64,000 nucleotides of DNA from Planctomycetota bacterium (GCA_016792805.1 JAEUHX010000022.1:1-64000), one strand, 5' to 3'; shown: positions 44,445 to 54,423, counted from the stretch's first letter. Made by a program: numbers and translations. The notes: generated by a model from the letters alone, not told the origin.

Positions 44445-45977
44445 CTACCTGCGGCTCGGCGCAGCCGATCGGGCCGGGTCGTACGCGGGCGGCAAGAAGT
44501 CCCGCGCCGCCAACAAATATTGCCGAAGTACGACCTCCGCGGGTTTCCCGCGTGGGGTGTAACTTTCGTCCTCGGGTCCGCCCTCGTCATACCAATCGAA
44601 GAAATAGGCGCCTGCGAGCACCGTGCTATCCGCGAAGGCCCGCGAGAACGCCTCGTAGCAGCGCTCCTGGCAATCGAGGTCGAGTCCGCTTTCCATTTTA
44701 TAATTCCACGGATCTGTATTAATACCGCGGAGCGACGCGTAGCCGACCTCCGTGAACACGATCGGACGCGCCACTTCCTCCGAGAATTTTGTGAGTTTCG
44801 CCTGCACGGGCTTCCATGCCGCGACGAGATCCTCTACAGAGGCCTCCGGACGGCTCGTGAGCGAGTAGTACGCGGTCATGCCCACAAAGTCGAGCTCGTC
44901 CCACACGCCGACTTCCTCGTAGTGATCCCAATTGGCGCTATAAGTGAGCCGTCCGCCAAAGCGCGCGCGCGCCGTGCGGGCAATGCGCCGCCACCATGTA
45001 ATGTCTCCCGCGAGCTTGCTCTCAAGCGAGATGAGCTCGCTGCCGATCGAGAACGCGTCGACACCGAGCGTCTCCGCCATGTCGGCATATCGCAGCACAA
45101 ATCGCGAGTACGACTCGAAGAACGCATCGCGATCGGCCGGCCGCAGGTTCCCACGCCAATCATCCGGGCCCGGCTTCCAAGGCAGGACGATCGGAAGCAT
45201 CAGAACGCGAAGGCCGAGCTCCTTTGCCGTTCGAACCGTTGCAATCACATGATCGTCGGGCGCCGTCCGATTGTCTTCCCAGTGGGACTGATTCCACTTC
45301 GGGTGGATGCCGTGGCCGTCCATCTTGTCGACCATCCACACAATAATGAGCGAAACCCAAGAGGCCCCGAGATCTCGGATCTCTCGCAGCTGCGGCCCGT
45401 AGTCGTGCTGTTTTTCTTTGGAATAGAGAGGGAGCACGACGCCAGCCTGAAAGCCCAGGGGAATCTCAGCGCGCCTTGATCGGGCGGAGGCGTACTTCGT
45501 TGCGGCGGCGCGGAATCGATCATCGCCCGCGGCCGCGCCGCGCGTGAGGTCGAGCAGCCCGTCGCCGCGCTCAAGGATCTGTTCATTGATCGACGCGGCC
45601 CCGTTCGCGGGCTCGAGTTGCCACAATTCTCCCCGCAGCTCCTTGCGGTCGAGAGGCCTCGGCGCATCGAGCCTTAGCACAAATCGCTTGCCTTGGAGTT
45701 CGGCCTCGAGTCGGCGGCGTGCCGCAACCACAGATAGCGACGGGAACAGCGGCGCGCTCGGCTCTTCGATGCCGCTCAGCCGGAGCTGGTCACCGCCGCG
45801 AAGCTGAACGCGCGAGACGTCGAGAATCGACTCCACTTCCACGATGCGCACGGCGTCGCCGACCGGCGGCGGCTCCGAGGGTGTGCCCGCCGTCACCGGG
45901 CTCATGCACGACGCAACCCACCCGCCTGCGGCGAGCGCCAAGAGGGCGAGGACCAGGACCGCCAACCAGGAGCGCAC
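44445..45977 (-). CDS. lipoprotein with SNase-like domain fused to a TIM-barrel glycosidase
   Basis: 510 residues from a GTG. N-terminal lipobox-like signal (LALLALAAGGWVASC), then a staphylococcal-nuclease/TNase-like fold (about 40-170, DQLRLSGIEEPSAP, GKRFVLRLDAPRP). The nuclease arginines are not clearly conserved. From about 175 to the end is a TIM barrel resembling GH113-type glycoside hydrolases: YSKEKQHDYGPQL, VSLIIVWMVDKMDG, acid/base Glu candidate in FSIGSEL, and nucleophile candidate in VFTEVGYASL. The substrate is unknown; a beta-mannan-like activity is only a family hint. Confidence 0.78.
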   Translation of the reverse strand: MRSWLAVLVLALLALAAGGWVASCMSPVTAGTPSEPPPVGDAVRIVEVESILDVSRVQLRGGDQLRLSGIEEPSAPLFPSLSVVAARRRLEAELQGKRFVLRLDAPRPLDRKELRGELWQLEPANGAASINEQILERGDGLLDLTRGAAAGDDRFRAAATKYASARSRRAEIPLGFQAGVVLPLYSKEKQHDYGPQLREIRDLGASWVSLIIVWMVDKMDGHGIHPKWNQSHWEDNRTAPDDHVIATVRTAKELGLRVLMLPIVLPWKPGPDDWRGNLRPADRDAFFESYSRFVLRYADMAETLGVDAFSIGSELISLESKLAGDITWWRRIARTARARFGGRLTYSANWDHYEEVGVWDELDFVGMTAYYSLTSRPEASVEDLVAAWKPVQAKLTKFSEEVARPIVFTEVGYASLRGINTDPWNYKMESGLDLDCQERCYEAFSRAFADSTVLAGAYFFDWYDEGGPEDESYTPRGKPAEVVLRQYLLAARDFLPPAYDPARSAAPSRR

Positions 45978-46028
45978 GCGCTCGAGTGTAGCGGCCGAGC
46001 GAGAGGCAACCCCGGCTCAGGGCTCCGC

Positions 46029-46406
46029 TCAGGCCTCCTCGGTTGTGCCCCCAACCCCGCGGACGCGATCGGAGATCAGGCGCTGCGTTTCGCGGGAGAT
46101 GTCCACGAAAACAGCCCCGACATACCAATGATCGCCGCGGGCGCGGATATGCGCGAGCTTCACAGGGCAGGTCACTTCGGGACCCTCGGGCAACCGGAAC
46201 CGAATCGTTCCGAATGTTCCGGTGGGCCTGGGAAGTTGGAGGTCGCTGTCGAGGAGAAAGGCCAAACCACCTTCGCTCAGGTTGACGACGCGAGCGGGGA
46301 TCGCGGGGCCACCTTTTTCGAGCTCGATCTGCGCCGCCGAAGGCGGAGAGAAGTCCAAGCGCGCGCCAATGCGGCTCACGCTCTTGGGAAGGAATGGATC
46401 TTCCAT
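46029..46406 (-). CDS. PilZ-domain c-di-GMP-binding protein
   Basis: 125 residues, a single PilZ domain. The RxxxR motif is RIGAR and the second motif is NLSEGG, both c-di-GMP contacts. It is a cytoplasmic effector whose partner is unknown. Sense-strand sequence CCCAG-TTCG-CTGGG just upstream forms a UUCG-tetraloop hairpin, 8 nt from the ATG. It is divergent from carB across 425 bp. Confidence 0.82.
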   Translation of the reverse strand: MEDPFLPKSVSRIGARLDFSPPSAAQIELEKGGPAIPARVVNLSEGGLAFLLDSDLQLPRPTGTFGTIRFRLPEGPEVTCPVKLAHIRARGDHWYVGAVFVDISRETQRLISDRVRGVGGTTEEA

Positions 46407-46831
46407 GGGGGCTGCCCAGCGAACTGGGTCATCAAGTCGCCGCCTCGCGGGTACGGGACTCGCGATCCGGTGAGGGGTCGAGCGCGTTGGCCCTTCGACA
46501 AGGCCGCTCCGCGCTGGGGTGAGAAACACCAAAAACGGCCTCAAGAGACTCAGTGAGGCGCTGCGCCGCCGGCTGCGGAGGACTAGACCGGCGCCAGCGC
46601 GAAGCCCGTGGTAAGAGGAAATGTAGGCGAGCGATTCTCGGGCGCCTCCCGCGGGGCTTAAGGGGCCGCGAGCGCGGGGCTCGGATGTCCGCTCTCCGCC
46701 CCCGAACTCACCCGCGGCGCAATCTTCCCTCGGCTCGCCCAAGGTCCGCGGTCGGGATACCATCGCGAAGATTTGCCGAGCTCCAACGCAGCGCGGCGAG
46801 CCGGCACCGGACCGACGGAACTAGCCCCCGC
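46407..46831. other. 425-bp intergenic region between pilZ-like gene and carB
   Basis: Contains the promoters for both divergent genes. A UUCG-tetraloop hairpin near 46415-46428 is the only clear structure. I see no tRNA, riboswitch consensus or gene. A small protein-coding frame runs through it into carB but is not protein-like. Confidence 0.5.
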
Positions 46832-49800
46832 ATGCCCAAGCGCACCGACATCTCCTCGATCCTTATCATCGGCTCGGGCCCCATCGTCATCGGGCAAGCC
46901 TGCGAGTTCGACTACTCGGGCACCCAGGCGTGCAAGGCGCTCCGGGAGGAGGGCTATCGGGTTCTGCTCGTGAACTCGAACCCGGCGACGATCATGACCG
47001 ACACCGACACGGCGGATCGGATCTACGTGGAGCCGATCACGCCCGAGGCGGTGGAGAAGATCCTGGCGAAGGAGAAGCCCGACGCACTGCTTCCGACGCT
47101 CGGCGGGCAGACGGGGCTCAACACCGCGGTGAAGCTCTACGAGAGCGGCGCCCTGGAGAGGCACGGCGTCGAGATGATCGGCGCGAAATATGAGGCGATT
47201 CGGAAAGGTGAGGATCGCGATCTGTTTCGTGCGGCGATGCTGCGGATCGGGCTCGACGTTCCGAAAAGTGGTATTGCACACTCCATCGAGGAGGCGCGGG
47301 CGGTTCTCGCCGAGATCGGGCTGCCTTGTGTGATTCGGCCCGCCTACACGCTCGGCGGAGCGGGCGGCGGAATTGCGTACAACGTTGAGGAGTTCGAGGC
47401 CATCGCGGAGCGCGGACTCTCGCTCTCGATGAAGTCGGAGATCCTGGTAGAGCAGTCGATCGCCGGCTGGAAAGAATTTGAGATGGAGGTGATGCGCGAC
47501 AAGAAGGACAACGCGCTCATCGTCTGCTCGATTGAGAATTTCGATCCGATGGGAGTTCATACGGGCGATTCGATCACGGTGGCGCCGGCGCAGACGCTCA
47601 CCGATCGCGAGTACCAGCGGATGCGCGACGCGTCGCTTGCAATCATTCGCGAGATCGGCGTTGAGACGGGCGGCTCGAATATTCAATTCGCGATCGACCC
47701 GCGCACGGGCCGAATGGTGATTATTGAGATGAATCCGCGCGTGTCGCGCAGCTCGGCGCTGGCGTCGAAGGCGACCGGATATCCGATCGCGCGCATCGCG
47801 GCGAAGCTGGCCTGCGGATACACGCTGGACGAGCTGCCGAACGACATCACAAAAGATACGAAGGCGAGCTTCGAGCCGACAATCGATTACTGCGTTGTCA
47901 AGATTCCGCGCTTCGCATTCGAGAAGTTCCCTGGCAGCGATACGACGCTCACCACGCAGATGAAGAGCGTCGGCGAAGTGATGGCGATCGGCCGCACGTT
48001 CCCGGAGGCGTTTCAGAAGGCGCTTCGCGGTCTCGAGGTCGGGCGCTCGGGGCTTGGGCTCGATCGGAAAGACCAATATTTGGCGGGCGATCTCCCCGCG
48101 CGAGACCAGATCTTGGCGAAGCTGCGCACTCCGAACTCGGAGCGAGTTCACTACTTGCGCTACGCGCTGCGGTCGGGGATGACGGTGCAAGAGATCGCAG
48201 ACGCGACGAAGATCGATCCGTGGTTCCTGCGGCCCCTCGCGGAGCTCGTGGAGTTCGAGGATCGTCTGATCGCAGCCGGAAAGCGCGGAGACGACGGGCT
48301 CGTGGCCGACCTGCTGCGCGACGCGAAGCGGCGCGGATACAGCGATCGGCAGATCGCCACGGTCTTCTCGAAGACCGAACATGAAGTGCGCGAAGCGCGC
48401 AAGCGCTTTGGAATCGAGCCGGCGTACAAGCTCGTCGATACATGCGCCGCTGAGTTCCACGCGAAGACACCTTATTACTATTCGACCTACGAGCCGCAGG
48501 ATGAGGCGCGCGTGAGCGATCGCAAGAAAATTGTGATCCTCGGAGGCGGCCCGAACCGCATCGGGCAGGGCATCGAATTCGATTATTGCTGTGTGCACGC
48601 GGCCTTTGCCATGCGCGAGCTCGGAATCGAGTCGATCATGGTGAACTCGAACCCGGAGACGGTTTCGACGGACTTCGATACGTCGGATCTGCTCTTCTTC
48701 GAGCCGCTCACCGGAGAGGATGTGCTGAACATCATTGAGCGCGAGAAGCCGGCGGGGGTGATCGTACAGTTCGGCGGGCAGACGCCGCTGAACCTGGCGC
48801 GGCAGCTCCACGACGCCGGCGCGCCGCTCATTGGGACCTCCGTGGAGTCGATCGAGCGCGCCGAAGACCGCGATCTGTTCGCGAAGCTGCTGAAGAAGCT
48901 GAAGCTGCAGTGCCCGGCGAACGGAATTGCGCTCTCGAAAGCGGAGGCGCGCCGCATCGCGAAGCGGCTCGGCTTCCCGGTGCTCGTGCGGCCGAGCTTT
49001 GTGCTCGGAGGCAGAGCCATGCGAATTGTGTACGACGATCAGCAGCTCGACGCGTCGCTGGAGGACGCGATCGAGGCGGCGCCCGACAAGCCGATCCTCG
49101 TGGACAAGTTCCTCGAGGACGCAATCGAAGTCGACGTCGACTGCATTTCGGACGGAAAGATGTCGGTGATCGGCGGAATTATGGAGCACATCGAGGAGGC
49201 CGGAATCCACTCGGGCGACTCGACCTGTGCGATTCCGCCGTATTCGCTCGGGCGTGCGATTTGTGATCAAATCCGTGCTGCGACGCACGCGCTCGCGAAA
49301 GAGCTGAGTGTCATCGGACTCATGAACGTGCAGTACGCCGTGAAGGGCGACCAACTGTATGTTCTCGAGGTGAATCCGCGGGCGTCCCGCACGGTGCCAT
49401 ACGTCTCGAAGGCCATCGGCGTGCCGCTCGCGAAGCTCGCGGCGAAGGTCATGGTGGGAAAGTCGCTGAAGGAGCTCGGGTTCACACAGGAGATCGTGCC
49501 GAAGCATGTGAGCGTGAAGATGCCGGTCTTCCCATTTGTGAAGTTTCCGGGTGTGGACACCATTCTTGGCCCCGAGATGAAGTCGACGGGCGAAGTGATG
49601 GGCATCGACAAGGAGTTCGGCCTCGCGTTCGCAAAGGCGGCGATGGGAGCCGGGATGCAGCTTCCTCGCCACGGTCGCGTCTTCCTGTCGGTGAAGGATG
49701 CGGACAAACGCAATATTCTTCCGGTCGCACGAAACCTCGTGGATCTCGGGTTCCAGATTGTCGCAACGGACGGCACCTACCAGGCGCTGCGCGCGGCTGG

Positions 49801-50113
49801 CATCGACGCGGAGCGCGTGAACAAGGTGCAGGAGGGCAGGCCCAATATTCTTGACCTTCTAGCGAATCGTGACATTCAGCTGGTGATCAATACGCCCCAT
49901 GGGCGCAATCCGCGCGCGGACGACGCCCGGATTCGATCGCGAGCCGTGCAGCTCGGCGTTCCAGTGATCACGACGCTGTCGGGAGCGCAGGCCGCGGTCA
50001 ACGGGATCGGCGCGCTCAAGCGCCGCGATTACGATGTGACGGCGCTCCACGATTGGCTCGGCGTGACGGTGAAGCCGCTGCCGCCGAAACTGCCGGTTCA
50101 CGAATCGCGGTAG
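46832..50113 (+). CDS. carB: carbamoyl-phosphate synthase large subunit
   Basis: 1093 residues, full length. Two ATP-grasp halves: the first opens [20 protein letters not shown] and the second [20 protein letters not shown]. Each half has its Gly-rich loop ([12 protein letters not shown] and [12 protein letters not shown]) and the metal-binding [19 protein letters not shown] / [19 protein letters not shown]. The C-terminal MGS-like allosteric domain starts about residue 950 ([15 protein letters not shown]). It makes carbamoyl phosphate for arginine and pyrimidines. No carA neighbour is present in this window. The frame extends upstream to 46553 but the family start is the ATG at 46832. Confidence 0.97.
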   Translation: MPKRTDISSILIIGSGPIVIGQACEFDYSGTQACKALREEGYRVLLVNSNPATIMTDTDTADRIYVEPITPEAVEKILAKEKPDALLPTLGGQTGLNTAVKLYESGALERHGVEMIGAKYEAIRKGEDRDLFRAAMLRIGLDVPKSGIAHSIEEARAVLAEIGLPCVIRPAYTLGGAGGGIAYNVEEFEAIAERGLSLSMKSEILVEQSIAGWKEFEMEVMRDKKDNALIVCSIENFDPMGVHTGDSITVAPAQTLTDREYQRMRDASLAIIREIGVETGGSNIQFAIDPRTGRMVIIEMNPRVSRSSALASKATGYPIARIAAKLACGYTLDELPNDITKDTKASFEPTIDYCVVKIPRFAFEKFPGSDTTLTTQMKSVGEVMAIGRTFPEAFQKALRGLEVGRSGLGLDRKDQYLAGDLPARDQILAKLRTPNSERVHYLRYALRSGMTVQEIADATKIDPWFLRPLAELVEFEDRLIAAGKRGDDGLVADLLRDAKRRGYSDRQIATVFSKTEHEVREARKRFGIEPAYKLVDTCAAEFHAKTPYYYSTYEPQDEARVSDRKKIVILGGGPNRIGQGIEFDYCCVHAAFAMRELGIESIMVNSNPETVSTDFDTSDLLFFEPLTGEDVLNIIEREKPAGVIVQFGGQTPLNLARQLHDAGAPLIGTSVESIERAEDRDLFAKLLKKLKLQCPANGIALSKAEARRIAKRLGFPVLVRPSFVLGGRAMRIVYDDQQLDASLEDAIEAAPDKPILVDKFLEDAIEVDVDCISDGKMSVIGGIMEHIEEAGIHSGDSTCAIPPYSLGRAICDQIRAATHALAKELSVIGLMNVQYAVKGDQLYVLEVNPRASRTVPYVSKAIGVPLAKLAAKVMVGKSLKELGFTQEIVPKHVSVKMPVFPFVKFPGVDTILGPEMKSTGEVMGIDKEFGLAFAKAAMGAGMQLPRHGRVFLSVKDADKRNILPVARNLVDLGFQIVATDGTYQALRAAGIDAERVNKVQEGRPNILDLLANRDIQLVINTPHGRNPRADDARIRSRAVQLGVPVITTLSGAQAAVNGIGALKRRDYDVTALHDWLGVTVKPLPPKLPVHESR

Positions 50114-50120
50114 CGATGGC

Positions 50121-50163
50121 CGGCCGCGCACGCGCGGCCGAATCGGAGCCGGCACGCCGGCTC
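50121..50163 (+). terminator. double hairpin just after carB
   Basis: Two GC-rich inverted repeats follow the carB stop: CGGCCGCG/CGCGGCCG (50121-50140) and GAGCCGGC/GCCGGCTC (50146-50163). There is no U-tract, so termination is likely but not canonical. Confidence 0.5.
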
Positions 50164-50227
50164 CCCACGGTTCGAAAAGTTCCTCAAGCGAACCACTCCG
50201 ACCCGCGGAGCCGTCGTTCACGTCGAG

Positions 50228-50303
50228 CCCACCACGTGATAAGTGGGGTTGGCGCGTGCGACAATCCCACCAAGTGATAAGTGGGGTTGGCGCGTGCGCC
50301 AAC
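50228..50303. repeat. 38-bp tandem repeat, two copies
   Basis: Copy A 50228-50265 and copy B 50266-50303 match at 35 of 38 positions. The core GTGATAAGTGGGGTTGG is identical in both. Copy B ends in a 9-bp palindrome GGTTGGCGC/GCGCCAACC (50285-50304). This looks like an intergenic mosaic element. Two copies only and no spacers, so not a CRISPR. Confidence 0.8.
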
Positions 50304-50307
50304 CGGT

Positions 50308-50329
50308 TTCGCGGGGCGTGCCCCGCGAA
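50308..50329 (-). terminator. hairpin after the GspM/PilO-like gene
   Basis: Perfect inverted repeat TTCGCGGGGC/GCCCCGCGAA (50308-50317 and 50320-50329), 28 bp beyond the stop of the minus-strand gene at 50357. A strong stem without a U-tract. Confidence 0.5.
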
Positions 50330-50356
50330 GAAAAGTCTCCGCCGCAGCGCGGCGTC

Positions 50357-50968
50357 CTACCCCGGCCTCTTGTCGTCCGGCGTCCGCTTGCGGCGGATCG
50401 TCAGCTTCGTGTCGAAGTACCAATGATCTTCCGCGAGCGTCTGCCCGGGACGGTGCTTCGTGTCGAAGGGTGTGAGGCTCAGGTACGTCACTGTCATCAG
50501 CGGAGAACGCTCACAATTCCACAGGAACTTATAGATCTGCTCCCGAGTGATCGGCTTCTCCCGTGGCGGAGTTGCCGACGTGATCGTGTCGGCGTAGGTC
50601 GCGCCGCCGGGCGAGTTCTGCGACGTCGTGAGCTTCAGATTGCCCAAGCTCACCTGCGCCGCGTTCCCATAGATGTATTCGCTCGGGTTGTCGAGATTCC
50701 CGACGAGCTTGTCGCCCTCGATCTGTTGATTCAGCTTTCCGAGCTCCGTCGCCCTCTCCACAAGCAGCTGCAGCGATCCCGTCGAGGCGGGCGCCGTCGA
50801 GCCGGCAATGGGGAACTTCGTTTCGCGCTGCAGCGCCTCGCGCAGCGAAGCCAGGTTCGAGTACTGCCAGTAGAGCACGCCTCCGCCGACGACCGACAGC
50901 CCGGCCAGCCCGAAAATCAGCCACTTGATCGGGTCGGGGTCTTCCCACAAATCGCGCAAAAGGCTCAC
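50357..50968 (-). CDS. GspM/PilO-like assembly-platform membrane protein
   Basis: 203 residues. A short cytoplasmic N-terminus (SLLRDLWEDPDPIKW), one transmembrane segment (WLIFGLAGLSVVGGGVLYW), a short coiled-coil and a periplasmic domain. Sequence similarity to PilO/GspM is weak; the assignment rests on topology and on its 4-bp overlap with the PilM/GspL-like gene upstream. It probably completes the inner-membrane platform for the pseudopili. Confidence 0.65.
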   Translation of the reverse strand: MSLLRDLWEDPDPIKWLIFGLAGLSVVGGGVLYWQYSNLASLREALQRETKFPIAGSTAPASTGSLQLLVERATELGKLNQQIEGDKLVGNLDNPSEYIYGNAAQVSLGNLKLTTSQNSPGGATYADTITSATPPREKPITREQIYKFLWNCERSPLMTVTYLSLTPFDTKHRPGQTLAEDHWYFDTKLTIRRKRTPDDKRPG

Positions 50969-52713
50969 TGCTGGGCCTCCTTGGACAGATCCACGCGGAA
51001 CGACAGATTCTCAACCGTGAGGCCGCCTGCCACCGGGGTCGTGGAAGCCTCTTTCACGTCGGCGCTCCACTTCTGCTGGCCGATGCGGCTGCGCAGAAGC
51101 TCGATGCGCCGCGCGCAGTCTTGCGCGTTGTCGCCGAAGAACGTGAGCTGCGCCGTGATGAGCACGCTCGGCGTCGGCCGGTCCTGGGTCATCGCCGTGT
51201 AACGATCGAGAACAAAAAGCCCGAGCTCCTGCTCATTCGCGCGGAGCGTCTTGAAGAAGCGCTCCGTCGCTTCAAACGACGACTGCGGCCTCGAGAACGA
51301 CGCGCCGCCCGTGCCGAACATCTCTTTTAGCTTCTTCGTCTCGTCGTCCACGAACCGGCCGAGCGAGCGAAACCGGTCGATCGGAAGCTGATCCTTATAT
51401 TTGGCCGGCACATTTTTGTATTGGGCGCTCGCGCCTACCACATATCGCTCGGCTGTATCCGCGACGACCTCGAGGCTCTTTTTCACCGAGAGAGTCTCGC
51501 GATAGATATAAATATTTTGCAGAACGATCGCGAAGAGGATCACCGCGACAAGGACCGTCAGCGGCGTCTTCAGGCTCTCGAGCTTTTTCGCGAACTTCAG
51601 CTCTTCCTGCCGGAACTCGGTGTTTGTGTAGTCGAGGCCGATCGCCTTGAGCCCCGCGCCGAGCGCGATCGGCAGCCGCCGCCGTGTCGCCTCGTCGACG
51701 GGCGCTCCGGGCGCCGATTGCGACAAATCGAGCTCGCGCACCGGAACCGACACGCCCTCGGCGATCGCCTCGATCAGCCCTGCGAGCCCGGCACCCTCGC
51801 CGCTCACGAGAATCTCAGAAAGCCCGTGGCGCGCTTCGGCCGCGACGGTGCGCACCACCTCGCGCTGCAGCCTGCTCACGAGTTCTGCGCGCCGCCCCTC
51901 GACGAGGTCGCCTTCCAGCTCCGCAGGGCTCTTTTCGATCTCGCCGCGCGGAGGCGCCGGCCTCTCCTCCTCGAAGGAGACCACCAGCTCATCGCCGCCG
52001 CCGCCCTGCCCCGCGGCCAATTGTGTAACCTTCTTTTGTGCCTCTGCCTCGGGGACGCCGAGATCTGTGGCAACGGCCGCGCTCAGCGACGCGAGGCCTG
52101 CCCGCATCGACCGCAGCGAAACGAGGCGCCGACTCTCAATCACGAGAGAAAGCGTTGCGGCGCGGCCGACGTGCAGCGCCAGGATCGTGCCTTCGGCCGG
52201 CGCCGACTCCGTCGCCACGAGCGCATTGAAAAGCGACATTCCGTCGAGATCGACGTGCACCGGGTCGTAGCCCGCCTGCTCCATCATCTCGACGCTCGCC
52301 CGAATGGTCTTCTTCGGGACCGCCGCCACCATCAGATCTGTGGCCTCTTTGCGCTCCTCGATCGTGACATGGGAGACGACCACCTCATCAATATTGAATT
52401 GGTGAAGATGGCTTTCGCTCTCGAACTTGAGAACCTTACGAATCGCCTCGTCGCCCGTGAACGGAAGCTGGAGCTTGCGGAAAACCGCGTCGCGCGACGA
52501 GAGCGTCAGGCACACAGGGTCGTGCGGCGCGCGGAGTTTCTTCAGCGCGGCGCCGACGGCGACGAGCGCCGGCGCCATCGGGCTCTCGCCCTCGGCCGGA
52601 GCGGCAATCTCGCCCGCCTCGATGCCAATAATTCTCCAGCGCTTGGGCGAGCCTTCGACCACGATCGCCTCGAAGCGATCGGCCGACAGGTGGACAGCAG
52701 CTGCTTTTGCCAT
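50965..52713 (-). CDS. PilM/GspL-like actin-fold protein fused to a PilN-like domain
   Basis: 582 residues. The N-terminal actin-like ATPase fold matches PilM/GspL (KAAAVHLSADRFEAIVV, PVCLTLSSRDAVFRKLQLPF, ILVSGEGAGLAGLIEAIA). A transmembrane segment at about 393-413 (LTVLVAVILFAIVLQNIYIY) is followed by a PilN-like periplasmic part (SLEVVADTAERYVVGASAQY). In type IV pilus systems PilM and PilN are usually separate; in type II secretion GspL joins them, so this is GspL-like. The downstream gene supplies the GspM/PilO partner. The pseudopilins at 30056-32751 are possible clients, about 20 kb away. Confidence 0.78.
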   Translation of the reverse strand: MAKAAAVHLSADRFEAIVVEGSPKRWRIIGIEAGEIAAPAEGESPMAPALVAVGAALKKLRAPHDPVCLTLSSRDAVFRKLQLPFTGDEAIRKVLKFESESHLHQFNIDEVVVSHVTIEERKEATDLMVAAVPKKTIRASVEMMEQAGYDPVHVDLDGMSLFNALVATESAPAEGTILALHVGRAATLSLVIESRRLVSLRSMRAGLASLSAAVATDLGVPEAEAQKKVTQLAAGQGGGGDELVVSFEEERPAPPRGEIEKSPAELEGDLVEGRRAELVSRLQREVVRTVAAEARHGLSEILVSGEGAGLAGLIEAIAEGVSVPVRELDLSQSAPGAPVDEATRRRLPIALGAGLKAIGLDYTNTEFRQEELKFAKKLESLKTPLTVLVAVILFAIVLQNIYIYRETLSVKKSLEVVADTAERYVVGASAQYKNVPAKYKDQLPIDRFRSLGRFVDDETKKLKEMFGTGGASFSRPQSSFEATERFFKTLRANEQELGLFVLDRYTAMTQDRPTPSVLITAQLTFFGDNAQDCARRIELLRSRIGQQKWSADVKEASTTPVAGGLTVENLSFRVDLSKEAQQ

Positions 52714-52756
52714 GTACGGAAAGGGCCCGTGTCAGGAGGTGTGCGCGGAAGGGCGC

Positions 52757-53122
52757 CTATCGGGCGCCGCCCGACCATCGGTCGTACAGCTCCCGCTGAG
52801 GGGGCGGGAGAATACCACGGAGCTGCCAATCGACTTCGCGACCCGCGCGGGTGAGCTCCGCTCGCGCCGAGGCGGCCGCCTGCCCTTCGATCTCGCGGCG
52901 TCGGTCGCGGTAGTCACGAAGAATGGTTCGGACGAGAGCCCGCTCGCGGTCGCCGAGGCCGAACTCCCGGGCAAACCGCTCCTCGAATGCGGGAAGCTCG
53001 TCGAAGCTGCGCGCATCGACCCCCGGCAGAACGCGCGTCAGGGCCAGCGTGGCGCTTGCGCCTGCGGCTGCCGAAAGCGCCGCAACGGCGAGAACGCTCA
53101 GAGTCAAAGCGCGAGTCCGCAT
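52757..53122 (-). CDS. Spy/CnrX-like periplasmic sensor or chaperone-like protein
   Basis: 121 residues with a signal or anchor (TLSVLAVAALSAAAGASATL). The mature helical part resembles the heavy-metal-resistance/Spy/CnrX fold (LPAFEERFAREFGLGDRERA, QLRGILPPPQRELYDRW), with an LPPPQ-type turn. It follows the anti-sigma gene by 25 bp. In CnrYXH-like systems such a protein senses metal in the periplasm and controls the anti-sigma factor, so a similar role is plausible here. The metal is not known. Confidence 0.68.
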   Translation of the reverse strand: MRTRALTLSVLAVAALSAAAGASATLALTRVLPGVDARSFDELPAFEERFAREFGLGDRERALVRTILRDYRDRRREIEGQAAASARAELTRAGREVDWQLRGILPPPQRELYDRWSGGAR

Positions 53123-53147
53123 CGCTTCCAGTGCTTGCTCAGGGCTG

Positions 53148-53642
53148 CTAGCGCGGGCCCGCGCTTGTGCCCTGGGGACGGCTCGCCGGAGAGCCCGCTT
53201 CGCGCGCGGCCGCCGCGGCGCGCATCGCGGAGAGATCGTTCTCGCGAATGGCACGCTCGATCGCCGAGCGCGGAGCCGCGTCGAGCGTGCCGCTCGAGAG
53301 CGGCCGCGCCGGGCCGAAGAGCGACGCGAGGCTCACCGCCGCGACGACGCCCGCAGCGATCGAGATCCAGCGGGCGAGCGCAAGCACGGGGAGCGCCTGC
53401 GCCTCGTCCTCGGACTCGGCGGGTGCATGGAGGCGAGCCATCACCGCATCGGTGAATCCGGCGGACATCGCCGGCACCGGCTCCTGTGGATCGATCCACG
53501 AAGACATCGTGCGGAGTTCCGATGCGGCACCGCGGCACGCACGGCAATCCATCAGATGTGCGCGGACTTCTTCCGCTTCGCTGCGGCCAAGCTCGCCGTC
53601 ATGGAAGGCGGAGAGCCGAGATCGAACGTGGGAGCAACGCAT
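53148..53642 (-). CDS. anti-sigma factor with zinc-binding ZAS domain
   Basis: 164 residues. The N-terminal zinc-anti-sigma motif is His-x3-Cys-x2-Cys with an upstream His (FHDGELGRSEAEE, HLMDCRACR). One transmembrane segment lies in the middle (WISIAAGVVAAVSLASLF), followed by an Ala/Arg-rich periplasmic tail. It should bind the ECF sigma factor encoded 70 bp upstream and release it on an extracytoplasmic signal. A perfect palindrome (53150-53165) lies over its stop codon. Confidence 0.85.
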   Translation of the reverse strand: MRCSHVRSRLSAFHDGELGRSEAEEVRAHLMDCRACRGAASELRTMSSWIDPQEPVPAMSAGFTDAVMARLHAPAESEDEAQALPVLALARWISIAAGVVAAVSLASLFGPARPLSSGTLDAAPRSAIERAIRENDLSAMRAAAAAREAGSPASRPQGTSAGPR

Positions 53643-53712
53643 GGTGAAGATCAGAAAAAGAGTATTTACAGATTTGGGAAGTTGTCGGAGCAGCTCGATA
53701 GAGATACAGATG

Positions 53713-54321
53713 CTACTGCCCGTCGGGATCCTTGAAGGCCGGCACGAGGCGCTCGACGGCGTCTTTGAATCGCATCCGCGCCCGGAAGAGCCGAGACATT
53801 ACTGTTCCGACGGAGATATCGAGCGCCTCCGCGATCTCTCGATACTCGAGCCCTTCGTACTCGCGGAGTACGAGCACAGTCCGGAAGAGCGGTGGGAGCT
53901 TCGAGATCGCCGCCCGCGCAATACGCCGCATGTCCTCGCGCTCCATCTCGCGGTCGGGGCGACGCGGGTCGTCGTGCCGCGGCGGCTCGAGCGTCGTCAG
54001 GTCGTCGGCTTCGACCATCCGGTGGCGACGGCGCGACTGCATCGCATCGTGCGCAACGTTCGCCGCGATCCGATAGAGCCATGTATACAATTGGGAGTCA
54101 CCGCGGAACGAGTCGATGCGGCGAAACGCCTTCACGAACGTCTCCTGTGCTGCATCCTCAGCCGCCTCCGTATCGCGAAGAAGCCGGAAGCAGAGCGCGA
54201 AGATGCGGTGGCGATGCCGTTCGACGATTTCACGGAACGCCGTTTCGTCGCCTTCCTTCACCCGAGCCACGAGCTCGTGGTCGGTGGGCGGGTTCGGGGC
54301 AGGGCGATGCTCGATGCTCAT
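53713..54321 (-). CDS. ECF-family RNA polymerase sigma factor
   Basis: 202 residues. Region 2 (DAAQETFVKAFRRIDSFR, LYTWLYRIAANVAHD) and region 4 (SKLPPLFRTVLVLREYEGLEY, ISVGTVMSRLFRARMRF) are both intact. It is the first gene of a sigma/anti-sigma/Spy-like operon and is presumably autoregulated. The frame extends to 54405, but the ATG at 54321 puts region 2 at the normal distance. Unlike the fusion at 15256, this one has a conventional separate anti-sigma factor. Confidence 0.9.
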   Translation of the reverse strand: MSIEHRPAPNPPTDHELVARVKEGDETAFREIVERHRHRIFALCFRLLRDTEAAEDAAQETFVKAFRRIDSFRGDSQLYTWLYRIAANVAHDAMQSRRRHRMVEADDLTTLEPPRHDDPRRPDREMEREDMRRIARAAISKLPPLFRTVLVLREYEGLEYREIAEALDISVGTVMSRLFRARMRFKDAVERLVPAFKDPDGQ

Positions 54322-54423
54322 CGATGCGTAGGGTCTCGCGAGTGCTGCCATCGGCCGTTTCGACGGGGCACTGCGAGGGCCATTCCCGCCAACGGGGCTC
54401 GGCACGGGGCCGCGAGTGCCGTC

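Noticed and set aside
46407..46831. Structured leader or riboswitch for carB
   Set aside because: No recognisable riboswitch consensus, anti-terminator or leader peptide could be made out by eye.
46658..49672. Open frame of about 1000 codons antisense to carB
   Set aside because: An artefact of high-GC codon bias opposite a long, fully conserved gene. The translation is Arg/His/Leu-rich with no domain.
50228..50303. CRISPR array
   Set aside because: Only two adjacent 38-bp copies with no spacers and no cas genes nearby.
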